From Candidatus Zixiibacteriota bacterium (lineage in GTDB: Bacteria > Zixibacteria > MSB-5A5 > GN15 > FEB-12): DNA of 37,453 nucleotides. The translations under genes were made by a program, and so were the position numbers. The notes below the pieces were generated by a model that was given only the letters and a program-made list of their open reading frames with translations, was not told where the DNA came from and did not search any database. The stretch's first letter is position 1, and every line of letters begins with the position of its first letter. The stretch lies in contig JBFMGC010000026.1 in assembly GCA_040752815.1 (NCBI GenBank), positions 1 through 37,453 on the forward strand, written 5' to 3'. This document shows positions 1 to 7,110 of the stretch, in pieces.

Positions 1-21
1 GTAATTCTCCTATCTCCAATG

Positions 22-82
22 GCGTCAGGTCACCGCCCTATTACTCCCGGTCCCCGGGAGTGGCGGGCTAAGGGCCTGACGC
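22..82. repeat. Long interrupted hairpin at the left edge
   Basis: Three nested complementary segments are visible: GCGTCAGG (22-29) with CCTGACGC (75-82), CCGCC (33-37) with GGCGG (62-66), and CTCCCGG (44-50) with CCGGGAG (54-60). Together they form a roughly 60-nt bulged hairpin. No T-run follows, so a simple intrinsic terminator is unlikely. It could be a REP-like intergenic repeat or the end of a transcript coming from outside the window. The rest of 83-235 shows nothing firm. Confidence 0.5.
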
Positions 83-235
83 AACTCAAACCAAAACTTT
101 TGGGACAGCCTCTCCTGGTCTGCCCGTTCCATAGTACACGTTAACAGCTCCGAGGGGCAGATGAGGGCGTATGTTGCCCACACAATAGTCGGCTTGTAGT
201 TGATTACCCGGCATGGTCTGTATACTTTCCGCGCC

Positions 236-1405
236 ATGGACATAATCAAAGAAAAAATCGCGCAAGTGCCGGGTTTGCTCAAGGAACTCGATGTCGATCT
301 CTGGCTCGTCTTCGTGCGCGAGACCCCGGTGATGTGCGATCCCATCATCCCGCTGATTACCGGACTCGAGGCCACCTGGCAGTCGTTTTTCGCGTTTACT
401 CGCGAGGGCGAGGCAATAGCCCTGGTCGGCAACTTCGACAAGACCGACTATGAGCGCAGCGCACGTTTCACCGAGGTGCGCGCATATACAGCCGGTGTTA
501 AGGATGATATCAAATTGCTTCTCGGTTGCTTGCAGCCCACAAGTATCGCTGTCAACTATTCGCCTGATGATCCCTCGGCCGATGGCCTTACTCATGGTAT
601 GTTTTTGCTGCTGAAAGACTACCTGGAAGGAACCCCGTACGCCGACCGGCTGGTGTCTGCGCAGACTTTGTGCAGCAAGCTGCGGGCGCGGAAGACTGTC
701 GGCGAGATGTCCCGCTTGACCAGGGCAGCCGAATTGGCCGCCGCCGCTTGGGAGACGGCCAAGCAGCAGATTCGTGCTGGCATGTCCGAGAAGCAGATTG
801 CGCAACTGATCGATGATGAAATGGCCAAACTGGGCGGGAGACCATCGTTCGAGACGATCGTCAATGCCGGCAGTAAAACGGAGCCAGGCCATGGTCATCC
901 GACCGATGCGCGCATCGAGCCGGGAGATTTATTGCACCTGGATTTCGGAATCAGAATCGATAACTATTGCTCGGACCTGCAGCGTCTGCTCTATTTTCAG
1001 CGGAAAGGGGAGAGCCGTCCGCCGCAGGAGCTTATCGACGCTTTTTCTACCGTTCGCGACATCATTACCGCGACATCGAAGCTCTGCCGTCCGGGAGCGC
1101 AAGGTTTCGAGATTGACGCCGTGGCCCGACAGATGCTGAGAGACGACGGCTACGCCGCGTATCAACACGCGCTAGGTCATCAGTTAGGTCAAGCCGTACA
1201 CGATGGCGGCGCGCTGATCGGCCCGCAGTGGGAACGGTATGGCAAGACGCCCACGCTCGAGATTGAAGCCGGTTACGTTTTCACGCTTGAGTTGGAGATT
1301 ATGCTGGATGGAATCGGGTGTGTCGGCCTCGAGGAAGACATCGTTGTCACCGACCAGGGCGGGCGCTTTCTCTGTCAACGCCAGACTGAGTTGGAGGTGA
1401 GGTGA
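236..1405 (+). CDS. M24 family metallopeptidase (Xaa-Pro aminopeptidase/prolidase-like)
   Basis: This is a cytosolic dinuclear-metal aminopeptidase of the pita-bread fold, expected to release N-terminal residues next to proline or to cleave Xaa-Pro dipeptides. The N-terminal part (about residues 1-150) looks like a creatinase/prolidase N domain and the C-terminal part (about 155-385) is the M24 domain. All five metal ligands can be placed: two Asp in FGIRIDNYCSDLQ, His in HALGHQLG, Glu in FTLELEI and Glu in GLEEDI. The length of 389 residues is normal. The ATG at 236 is preferred over a TTG at 200, because homologous sequence begins near MDIIKEK. No signal peptide is seen. Its stop codon overlaps the start of the next gene by four bases, so the two are probably co-transcribed. 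Exact substrate specificity cannot be read from the sequence. Confidence 0.88.
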   Translation: MDIIKEKIAQVPGLLKELDVDLWLVFVRETPVMCDPIIPLITGLEATWQSFFAFTREGEAIALVGNFDKTDYERSARFTEVRAYTAGVKDDIKLLLGCLQPTSIAVNYSPDDPSADGLTHGMFLLLKDYLEGTPYADRLVSAQTLCSKLRARKTVGEMSRLTRAAELAAAAWETAKQQIRAGMSEKQIAQLIDDEMAKLGGRPSFETIVNAGSKTEPGHGHPTDARIEPGDLLHLDFGIRIDNYCSDLQRLLYFQRKGESRPPQELIDAFSTVRDIITATSKLCRPGAQGFEIDAVARQMLRDDGYAAYQHALGHQLGQAVHDGGALIGPQWERYGKTPTLEIEAGYVFTLELEIMLDGIGCVGLEEDIVVTDQGGRFLCQRQTELEVR

Positions 1406-2253
1406 AAAGAGCGGCTATCGCTCTGTTGGTTGCCGCTGTGGGTGCTAGTTGTACTCAGATGCCGAAGGCGCCTTCGGAGTCGCCGCTCGCTCGCGTATAT
1501 CCCCATGTCGCTTTCCCGACCGATCTGAAAGTCGAACAGAATCACCAGCGGCTGTCGCTCTCCTGGCGCAAGTCGGGGCAAGGGCCAATCGCCGGCTACT
1601 ACATCTATGCCAGTGACAGGCCGCTCACCGGCTACAACCCGAACGACAGCCTGTCTGCCGATATCAGTCCACTGAACTCCGTGCCGTTCCCGGGCGATAC
1701 CAACCCTGAGGACAGCGTCGAGAATTACGAAGTCTCCGAGCTCTCCAACGGAGTCAAGTACCACATTTCCATTCGAGCGGTTTATCCCGATCAGGTGGTC
1801 TCGCGCCCATCCAACGAGGTAATCGCGGTGTGCGGCGGGCGAGGTGAGATCGAACTGGCGGTTCGCTATTTTGGCAAGCCGGGTGGCTTTTCCTTCGAGC
1901 GCAATGAATATGTCGAGTATAATGCGCCTGATAATGACCTGTATTTCTTCTCGAAAGACAGCGTGGACTATCTGGCGTCGCCGCGACGCCTCGAAGGGTT
2001 CATCAGCGACACCCGCTTCCTGGTACTGCCGTTACGGGGCGAGTATGCCGATGTCGCCGCCCGGGTGAGAGAGACCAAACCGACGCCCACTGACGACCAG
2101 GTTGAGGTCACTGTCGGCGACTGGGTGCTTCTCAAGTGCGAACGAGGGACTCACGCGCTGGTACAGGTAAAGGAGCTCAGAGGGCTTGCCAGACAGCGTC
2201 GCGTAAAGCTGTTTTTTGCCTACTCAAGTTTCGTCGGTGAATTCTGGTTCTGA
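1402..2253 (+). CDS. Putative lipoprotein with a fibronectin type III-like domain
   Basis: The gene starts with GTG inside the stop of the M24 peptidase gene (GTGA overlap). The N terminus is a short basic and hydrophobic signal ending in VGASC at about residue 17, a plausible though not perfect lipobox (Gly rather than Leu at -3), which suggests lipid attachment in the envelope. Residues of about 40-140 carry a fibronectin type III-like pattern (LSLSWRKS, GYYIYASD, YEVSELSNGVKYHISIRAV). The remaining 140 residues are beta-rich and unrecognised. Translational coupling to a peptidase suggests shared expression, but no functional link can be shown. The gene ends three bases from the end of the opposite-strand dockerin gene. 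The precise function is unknown. Confidence 0.7.
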   Translation: MKRAAIALLVAAVGASCTQMPKAPSESPLARVYPHVAFPTDLKVEQNHQRLSLSWRKSGQGPIAGYYIYASDRPLTGYNPNDSLSADISPLNSVPFPGDTNPEDSVENYEVSELSNGVKYHISIRAVYPDQVVSRPSNEVIAVCGGRGEIELAVRYFGKPGGFSFERNEYVEYNAPDNDLYFFSKDSVDYLASPRRLEGFISDTRFLVLPLRGEYADVAARVRETKPTPTDDQVEVTVGDWVLLKCERGTHALVQVKELRGLARQRRVKLFFAYSSFVGEFWF

Positions 2254-2256
2254 GAG

Positions 2257-3198
2257 CTACTGGCCGGCGTCTTCGCATCTCCGCAGCGGCACGAAGTCAA
2301 TAAAGAGGTGGTCTATCAGAATGGTCACGTCGATAATCGAGATGTCCTGGAAGGTGGGATAGAGACCGCCCGACTGGTTGACATCGGCCTCTCTCAGGCA
2401 CTGCGGCGGGGTGATCGAGATGAACAGGTGATCGAGCAGAAGACTAATGTCGCCGATGGAAGGTTCATCGCCGCCCGTCCCGTTAATGTCACCCACCAGA
2501 CCTAAGCAGCATGGGGTCAAACTGATGAAGGCCGGGTCGGACGCCGGGGAGTAGTTGCCGGCGCCGGTTTCGGCCACAACTATGTAAGCGTAGCTTTTCA
2601 TAGTATCGACGGTACGATCCAAGTAGGATGGGCTGGTTTCACCCCGGTCGGTGCGGTCCCCGGCCGGGTTGTCGATCCGGAAAAACGAGCCGTTAGAGTT
2701 GCCGTCGCGGCGGTACACATGCCAGGTCGTGCCGGCCTCGGTAACCCAGTCGAGACGAACGGTTATCGGATCGATTCGCCGCGCTCGCAACGCCGCGGGC
2801 GGCCGCGGGAACGATGCCGTCGCCAGAGTGACATCCTCACGCTGGAAGGAGTTGGTTGGGATCGTCTTGTTAAGCAAGAATCGCTCCGACCGTTCAAGAT
2901 CGAAGAAGTAGTAGTGGTACGCCATCCCAGGGGCCTCGCCGACAAAGTTCTGGAAATCGTCATACCAGTGTCCGCCGTCATACCCCGCGCCGATACAGGA
3001 TTGAACGCGAATTTCCCTATCGACATTATTGATGAATCCGAGGAACATGATTCCGCCGTCGGGCGGCACCGACAGGTCGGAGCGGTGTACCTCGCCGAAA
3101 ATTGACCCCTGCGCCAGAATTGAATGGCTCGGCAACATCAGGCCTGCCGCGACGGCGAGGACCCGAAGGCCTCGTATGTGGATGGGATTTAAGCGCAT
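2257..3198 (-). CDS. Secreted protein with FN3-like and C-terminal dockerin-like domain
   Basis: The start is placed at the ATG at 3198, where the protein opens with a clear signal peptide (basic start, then LRVLAVAAGLMLPSHSILAQG). A longer frame to 3288 would put about 30 polar residues ahead of it. Residues of about 115-205 resemble a fibronectin type III domain (ALRARRIDPITVRLDWV, TWHVYRRDG, SYAYIVVAET). The last 75 residues hold two dockerin-type calcium-loop motifs, GDINGTGGDEPSIGDI and ADVNQSGG, each followed by a helix ending in LDHLF or IDHLF. Dockerins bind cohesin modules; in FCB candidate phyla such tails occur on many non-cellulosomal secreted proteins. The catalytic function, if any, is unknown. 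It is convergent with the preceding lipoprotein gene. Confidence 0.8.
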   Translation of the reverse strand: MRLNPIHIRGLRVLAVAAGLMLPSHSILAQGSIFGEVHRSDLSVPPDGGIMFLGFINNVDREIRVQSCIGAGYDGGHWYDDFQNFVGEAPGMAYHYYFFDLERSERFLLNKTIPTNSFQREDVTLATASFPRPPAALRARRIDPITVRLDWVTEAGTTWHVYRRDGNSNGSFFRIDNPAGDRTDRGETSPSYLDRTVDTMKSYAYIVVAETGAGNYSPASDPAFISLTPCCLGLVGDINGTGGDEPSIGDISLLLDHLFISITPPQCLREADVNQSGGLYPTFQDISIIDVTILIDHLFIDFVPLRRCEDAGQ

Positions 3199-3335
3199 GT
3201 GCCAGTTCCGGGGAGGGTTCGCCCGGCCATTATTATCGTCGGCCAGGCGGTGCGAATCGTTCAAGGCCGTCCAGAGCAACTCCCACATCTATAAATATAG
3301 TTAAACGTCCGGTGTTTGCAAGAGTCCCGAGGCGT

Positions 3336-3430
3336 CGGGCGGGGTCGCCCGGCGCGCACGAGAGGGGCGGGTCTTCGCAGGGGTGCTGCTACGCCGGGCG
3401 GGGTCGCCCGGCGCGCACGAGAGGGGCGGG
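3336..3430. repeat. Two exact 36-bp direct repeats
   Basis: An identical 36-bp unit occurs at 3336-3371 and 3395-3430, separated by 23 bp. Each unit begins with a small hairpin (CGGGCG, four bases, CGCCCG) and ends in GAGAGGGGCGGG. There are only two copies, and no constant-length series of spacers, so this is not a CRISPR array. Confidence 0.85.
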
Positions 3431-3444
3431 CACGTATGTTTGTG

Positions 3445-3622
3445 CTGTCGGGCGACCCTGCCCGACAGAAAGCTCCCTCAGATCGTGCGTCCTTTTGTCC
3501 GCCAACCACGGACCAAGAGACCTGGGCCCTGACGGCGGCGGGGAGTTTCGACGATAGTGCTGTCGGGCGACCCTGCCCGACAGGCTTTGACTTACGGGTG
3601 TCGGCCAGAGTCAGCCGACACC
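3445..3622. repeat. Three related short perfect hairpins
   Basis: CTGTCGGGC and GCCCGACAG pair around GACCCT at 3445-3468, and the same 24-bp hairpin recurs exactly at 3560-3583. A third variant, GGTGTCGGC and GCCGACACC around eight bases, lies at 3597-3622. The shared TGTCGG stem indicates one repeat family of the REP/intergenic hairpin kind. No T-runs follow, so termination is not the obvious role. Confidence 0.8.
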
Positions 3623-3881
3623 ACATCGAGGGTTTTTGAACACTCCCCTTTGGGGCGAATTCATCTCACAGCTCAGTCGCCTCCCGACGCCCCAAGTCTG
3701 TGCGAAGTTATCGGGCCGACGCACAATAAAGGTGCAGCGAGGGGCGACCCCTCCGCAGTCACCACCTGTAAGTCTATGACATTTGGAACCTTAGCGGTAT
3801 CGGCACGTAGCTTGATTGGCGGACTCTCGTGAAGAATACGATCGCAAACAGCATTGGGCGGCATTTAACGGAGTTTTGACT

Positions 3882-4565
3882 ATGAAATCCAACGTACGGC
3901 AATTCGCGATTGTGGCGATGACACTGGCGACGGTGTGGCCCTCAGTTACTACTGCCGGCTCACTTGCCGGGCGAACGCGCCTCGAAATCGGCGCCGGCTG
4001 GCGGCACCATCCGGAGCAGACCGCACGGGTATTCTACGTTGACGACCAGCGGATAGTCACGGCCACCGAGGGGGCGGTAGGCAGGCTCGGCCTCAGCTAC
4101 TGGAGCACCGAGGAACTTGCGTTTGCGGTAGACTATACTTTGCACGATGTGGAAGTCGACAACCGCATTGACAGTTATGGCTACTCCTACGACCATGCCT
4201 CGATAGTTCACTCGCTCATGTTCGGCATGCGGTTGTACTGGCCGCAGTCAAGGCCGTATGCGGCTATGCGACCGTACTTTTCGGCCGGCGCCGGGCCGTT
4301 CTTTGGCACGTCGCAGTACTGGTTTGACGACGAATGCGACTGTGACAGATATGGTTTCGCCAGTCACATGGTCGTTGCGGGAGCGCGGCTGGGCGGGGGG
4401 ATCGACTTCCTCATGGGTCGCAATTTCATGTTCGGCTTCAACGGCGGATATAATTTCGTAGAGGACTTCTCACGTCCGATAGGTGGCCGCTACGACTATA
4501 GCGGTTCGGATTTCGGGATGAGCGTCTCGTTCCTTTTCGGCGGCCGACGCATTCGCAGACTGTAG
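3882..4565 (+). CDS. Outer-membrane beta-barrel protein, function unknown
   Basis: The start at 3882 is chosen because GGAG lies about nine bases upstream and a signal peptide follows (MKSNVRQFAIVAMTLATVWPSVTTAGS). The mature protein of about 200 residues alternates polar and hydrophobic residues in strands typical of small 8-10 strand barrels (TRLEIGAGWRHH, AFAVDYTLHDVEVD, YSYDHASIVHSLMFGMRLY). It ends with strand-like FGMSVSFLFG, a few residues before the stop. It resembles OmpA-like or outer-membrane-protein beta-barrel families in general layout only. A short acidic Cys stretch (DDECDCD) sits in a predicted loop. No substrate can be suggested. It is convergent with the zinc-ribbon gene, with 22 bp between the two stops. 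Confidence 0.72.
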   Translation: MKSNVRQFAIVAMTLATVWPSVTTAGSLAGRTRLEIGAGWRHHPEQTARVFYVDDQRIVTATEGAVGRLGLSYWSTEELAFAVDYTLHDVEVDNRIDSYGYSYDHASIVHSLMFGMRLYWPQSRPYAAMRPYFSAGAGPFFGTSQYWFDDECDCDRYGFASHMVVAGARLGGGIDFLMGRNFMFGFNGGYNFVEDFSRPIGGRYDYSGSDFGMSVSFLFGGRRIRRL

Positions 4566-4587
4566 GTAATCGTTTGCGACCGTAGTC

Positions 4588-5034
4588 TCAATGCTCCGCT
4601 CCGCCCACTTTGGCTTTGTCCCAGTCCTCGCCAAGGATTATGCGGGCCTCGTGGTCAGCGTCGACCGCGAACTCCTGCGGCACAAACAAAGTAACCGCGC
4701 CACCAATCAGGCTCGGATACGAGGATGGCCCCGACTGACCGGTCGCTCCAAAGTGACCCGACTGGTCGCTCAGTACGGCCGGAATGTCTTTCGAGTGGAG
4801 CGCTCCAAGGACCATGTCGGCGTATTGAGTCGAGGTAAACCGGGCCAGTGGAATCCAGTTGTCATAGCTCTCCAACTCTTCAGGTTCGTCAGGCTCCTCC
4901 CAATCTTCCGGGGAACCGGTTTCGTCGAGTTCCTCCGGTTCGAGTGGCAGGACGGCTACCAGCTTTTCCTCGCAGTCAGGGCAGACGCTGACGGTGGGCA
5001 AGTACTCATAGCGACACCTGGGACAAAACGGCAT
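4588..5034 (-). CDS. Zinc-ribbon protein with DUF2007-like domain
   Basis: The protein has 148 residues. The N terminus has two CxxC knuckles (CPRC and CPDC, residues about 4-20), a compact zinc ribbon. A long acidic linker of Glu, Asp and Pro follows at about 30-58. The C-terminal half (STQYADMVLGALHSKDIPAVLSDQ, then VTLFVPQEFAVDADHEARIIL) matches the DUF2007 pattern, a small ferredoxin-like domain annotated as a putative signal-transducing domain. A good ribosome-binding site (AGGAAAGGA) precedes the ATG. It is cytosolic, with no signal peptide. The biological role of the family is not established; a regulatory or adaptor role is inference. Confidence 0.75.
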   Translation of the reverse strand: MPFCPRCRYEYLPTVSVCPDCEEKLVAVLPLEPEELDETGSPEDWEEPDEPEELESYDNWIPLARFTSTQYADMVLGALHSKDIPAVLSDQSGHFGATGQSGPSSYPSLIGGAVTLFVPQEFAVDADHEARIILGEDWDKAKVGGAEH

Positions 5035-5160
5035 AGGATGTCCTTTCCTGTGGCGGTTTCGGACGATCGTCGAGCCTATGTATACGGGGCACCTTTTCGA
5101 TAGTCAACAAGGACCATATCGGTCTCGGAAGGGTTGCACCCCGTCCAGGCATTACGTATG

Positions 5161-5180
5161 TTTGCTCCGAAGGGAGCAAA
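5161..5180 (+). promoter_or_regulatory. Hairpin covering the ribosome-binding site
   Basis: TTTGCTCC (5161-5168) and GGAGCAAA (5173-5180) form a perfect 8-bp stem with a GAAG loop, ending one base before the ATG at 5182. The Shine-Dalgarno segment AAGGGAG lies in the loop and 3' arm, so folding would hide it. This could modulate translation of the downstream amidohydrolase gene. It could also be chance or a coding remnant if the start lies upstream. Confidence 0.5.
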
Positions 5181-5181
5181 G

Positions 5182-5976
5182 ATGAAAGTAGGCTACATTC
5201 AGTTTGAGCCGGTTCTGGGTGATGTCGCGCACAACATTGGCACGCTCGACACAATGATCGCTCAGGCCGACGGCGCCGAACTGCTGGTCCTGCCGGAGCT
5301 GTGCAGTACCGGGTATCGATTCGAGTCTCGACAGCAGGCCTGGGACCTGTCGGAGACCACGAAAAAAAGCCGCTTCGTGCGATTTCTGACGTCGGTTTGC
5401 GCCAAACGGGCAACGCACATCGTAGCCGGGTTTGACGAACGCGAGGGCGACAAGCTCTACAATACGGCGGTCCTGGTTGGCCCGAACGGCCTTATAGGGA
5501 AGTACCGCAAGCTGCACTTGTTCATGGATGAGAAGGACATTTTTGAGCCGGGTAATTTCGGGTTGCCGGTGTTCAATATCGGTCCGTGTACGATAGGCAT
5601 GGTGATTTGTTTCGACTGGCAGTTTCCGGAGGTCTGGAGAGTGCTGGCGCTCAAGGGAGCAGACATAATCTGCCACCCATCCAATCTTGTCCTCCCCGGC
5701 CTCTGCCAGAAGGCGCTGCCGGTGCACGCGGTTTGTAACCGCGTGTTTGTGATTACGGCCAATCGTATCGGGACTGAACGCGATTTGACATTCACCGGTC
5801 TGTCGACCATCGCCGACCCAAAGTCAAACGTGCTCGTCCAGGCATCGCCTGACCGGGCGGAAGTCGGCCTGGTTGACATTGATATCGCTCTTGCCCGCAA
5901 CAAGCGGCCCACCCCGAAAAACCATGTGTTTGACGACCGACGGCCGGATGAGTATCGGCTGCTGGTCGAGAGCTGA
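5182..5976 (+). CDS. Carbon-nitrogen hydrolase (nitrilase superfamily amidase)
   Basis: This 264-residue cytosolic enzyme hydrolyses a non-peptide C-N bond (an amide, N-carbamyl or omega-amide substrate). The Glu-Lys-Cys triad is plain: E39 in VLPELCSTGY, K110 in YRKLHLF and C143 in VICFDWQFPE. The length is that of single-domain nitrilase-family amidases. The start at 5182 begins exactly at the usual first strand (MKVGYIQFEP). An upstream start at 5134 would add residues with no family match. The protein is close in style to omega-amidase and N-carbamoylputrescine amidase branches, but the substrate cannot be assigned. The gene is divergent from the zinc-ribbon gene and followed by the DUF899 gene after 71 bp. 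A stem-loop overlaps its ribosome-binding site. Confidence 0.9.
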   Translation: MKVGYIQFEPVLGDVAHNIGTLDTMIAQADGAELLVLPELCSTGYRFESRQQAWDLSETTKKSRFVRFLTSVCAKRATHIVAGFDEREGDKLYNTAVLVGPNGLIGKYRKLHLFMDEKDIFEPGNFGLPVFNIGPCTIGMVICFDWQFPEVWRVLALKGADIICHPSNLVLPGLCQKALPVHAVCNRVFVITANRIGTERDLTFTGLSTIADPKSNVLVQASPDRAEVGLVDIDIALARNKRPTPKNHVFDDRRPDEYRLLVES

Positions 5977-6047
5977 TTTGATTGTGCAAACGAATGGTAC
6001 AGGTATTCTCGTAGCATATCTCAAAACGATTCGATACGGAGGCCCAA

Positions 6048-6779
6048 ATGGCAAAGAAGACCAAGTCCATCAGCAAGGCGAAGAAGAAGCCCGCGCGCGC
6101 AGCGAAGAAAGTTGTGAAGTCAAAAGCCGTCAAAACTGCCGGCAGAGGAAAGTCTTCGGCCCGGTCCGCAAAGCCGACCGCGCGCAAAGTATCCAAACCC
6201 AAACCCAAAACCATGACTGTCGCGCAGCGTATAGTTGCGTTGGAAGAGAAGATCCAGAACGACAAGAAAGAGCTGGCCGCTCTGCGCAAGGCACAATCTC
6301 CAGAAGAGATCGCCGATTATGTACTCAAGGCGCATGACGGCTCACAGATCCGGTTATCGGAGATGTTCGGCGCTCACACGGATATGATCCTGGTCCACAA
6401 CATGGGGAAGGGGTGCCGGTATTGCACGCTATGGGCCGATGGTTTTACGGGGTTCACGAAGCATCTGGAAAACCGCGCAGCGTTTGTCGTGGTCTCCAAG
6501 GACCCGTTTGATATCCAGCGGGACTTTTACAACAGCCGCGGTTGGAATTTCCGAATGTATTCCAGTCACGGCACCACGTTCAACCGTGACGTGAGTTTCG
6601 AAACCGAAACCGGCGGCCAGATGCCGGGGGTGTCGGCGTTCTACAAAGATGATAACGGCCGGATATTCAGAACCGCCTATGCCTACTTTGGTCCGGGCGA
6701 TGATTTCTGCGCGGTCTGGCCGATGCTGGACCTGTTGAAAACGGGGCCGGACGGCTGGGAGCCGCAGTATAGTTACTAA
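6048..6779 (+). CDS. DUF899-family thioredoxin-like protein with histone-like N-terminal tail
   Basis: Residues of about 85-243 match the DUF899 family, predicted thioredoxin-like proteins. Key features are HNMGKGCRYCTLWADGF with a CxxC pair, FVVVSKDPFDIQRDFYNSRGW, and a C-terminal FGPGDDFCAVWPMLDLL. The first 55 residues are an extremely Lys/Ala/Ser-rich tail with KKPARAAKK-type repeats, like bacterial histone H1-like or AlgP tails, followed by a short coiled-coil segment (about 58-82, VAQRIVALEEKIQNDKKELAAL). Such a tail is likely to bind nucleic acid or polyanions. A strong GGAGG site precedes the ATG. A weak promoter-like pair (TTGTGC, 16 bp, TATTCT at 6004-6009) lies upstream. The function of DUF899 is not established; redox chemistry is inference. 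Confidence 0.82.
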   Translation: MAKKTKSISKAKKKPARAAKKVVKSKAVKTAGRGKSSARSAKPTARKVSKPKPKTMTVAQRIVALEEKIQNDKKELAALRKAQSPEEIADYVLKAHDGSQIRLSEMFGAHTDMILVHNMGKGCRYCTLWADGFTGFTKHLENRAAFVVVSKDPFDIQRDFYNSRGWNFRMYSSHGTTFNRDVSFETETGGQMPGVSAFYKDDNGRIFRTAYAYFGPGDDFCAVWPMLDLLKTGPDGWEPQYSY

Positions 6780-6817
6780 CTGGCTCGGCGGGCGCTGAAT
6801 TGGCAGTTGATTGATGG

Positions 6818-6839
6818 GTGCGGTCCAATCGGACTGCAC
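6818..6839. terminator. Hairpin between convergent DUF899 gene and tRNA-Arg
   Basis: GTGCGGTCC (6818-6826) pairs with GGACTGCAC (6831-6839) around AATC, nine pairs with one G-U. It lies 38 bp after the DUF899 stop and 26 bp beyond the 3' end of the opposite-strand tRNA. The position suits a bidirectional transcript end, but no U-run is present on either strand. Confidence 0.4.
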
Positions 6840-6864
6840 GCGCAGTGGGGATCGCGTCATTCAA

Positions 6865-6938
6865 TACCCCCGGCAGGACTCGAACCTGCTACCCTCTGCT
6901 TAGAAGGCAGATGCTCTATCCAGTTGAGCTACGGGGGC
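6865..6938 (-). tRNA. tRNA-Arg (anticodon TCT)
   Basis: On the minus strand the sequence folds as a full cloverleaf of 74 nt. The acceptor GCCCCCG pairs with CGGGGGT (G1-U72 wobble), with discriminator A. The D-arm is GCTCAACTGGATAGAGC. The anticodon stem is TCTGC/GCAGA with loop CTTCTAA, giving anticodon TCT, which reads AGA/AGG arginine codons. The variable loop is short, and the T-arm is GCAGG TTCGAGT CCTGC. CCA is not encoded (TTG follows), so it must be added after transcription. Confidence 0.95.
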
Positions 6939-6998
6939 GTTGGCTGATGGCGCGACCTGATCATGGCCAACCGCCCTTCTGATCAGGACTACCAACCT

Positions 6999-7027
6999 AT
7001 TATAGGATTCTTCCCGCGTGTCGGGAA
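6999..7027 (-). promoter_or_regulatory. Possible promoter of tRNA-Arg
   Basis: On the minus strand a perfect TATAAT (6999-7004) lies 17 bp downstream of TTCCCG (7022-7027). Only three of six -35 bases match consensus, but the -10 is ideal. Transcription would begin about 54 nt ahead of the tRNA 5' end, which is normal for a processed tRNA precursor. Confidence 0.45.
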
Positions 7028-7038
7028 ACAAGTTTTTT
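7011..7038 (+). promoter_or_regulatory. Hairpin plus T-run upstream of hemC
   Basis: TTCCCG (7011-7016) and CGGGAA (7022-7027) form a 6-bp stem with loop CGTGT, followed five bases later by six Ts (7033-7038). It lies 73 bp before the hemC start and resembles a weak intrinsic terminator or attenuator on the plus strand. It overlaps the -35 side of the proposed minus-strand tRNA promoter, so its role is uncertain. Confidence 0.3.
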
Positions 7039-7110
7039 GCCGCCCTTGCCGGATTCGAACTTCCCCGAATTCCCTTGTGTGGGCAGCAGCGGTCCGGTTT
7101 TTTTCTGGAA

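Larger units (their letters stand above)
3199..3881. other. 683-bp repeat-rich intergenic region
   Basis: This gap lies between two divergently oriented secreted-protein genes. It holds a 36-bp exact direct repeat and three short perfect hairpins, described separately. Several open frames cross it, but they are built from the G/C-rich repeats, lack credible starts and show no family resemblance, so no gene is called. The part nearest the barrel gene, from about 3640, is less repetitive and should contain that gene's promoter; only a weak TTGATT (3812-3817) without a good partner was found. Confidence 0.6.

Noticed and set aside
3336-3430. Possible CRISPR array
   Set aside because: Only two copies of the 36-bp unit exist with a single 23-bp spacer, the unit is hairpin-rich in a REP-like way, and no cas genes are nearby.
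3102-3639. Several overlapping open frames on both strands
   Set aside because: They are composed of the G/C-rich repeats in the spacer, have skewed Arg/Gly/Pro content, no ribosome-binding sites and no family resemblance.
5134-5162. Promoter-like pair TTGCAC, 17 bp, TATGTT before the amidohydrolase gene
   Set aside because: Its start site would fall inside the hairpin at 5161-5180, only about a dozen bases from the start codon, and the boxes match consensus poorly.
7039-7080. tRNA-like T-arm (GTTCGAATCC on the minus strand) upstream of hemC
   Set aside because: The flanking bases do not form a T-stem, and no anticodon or acceptor arm can be built, so it is a chance match.
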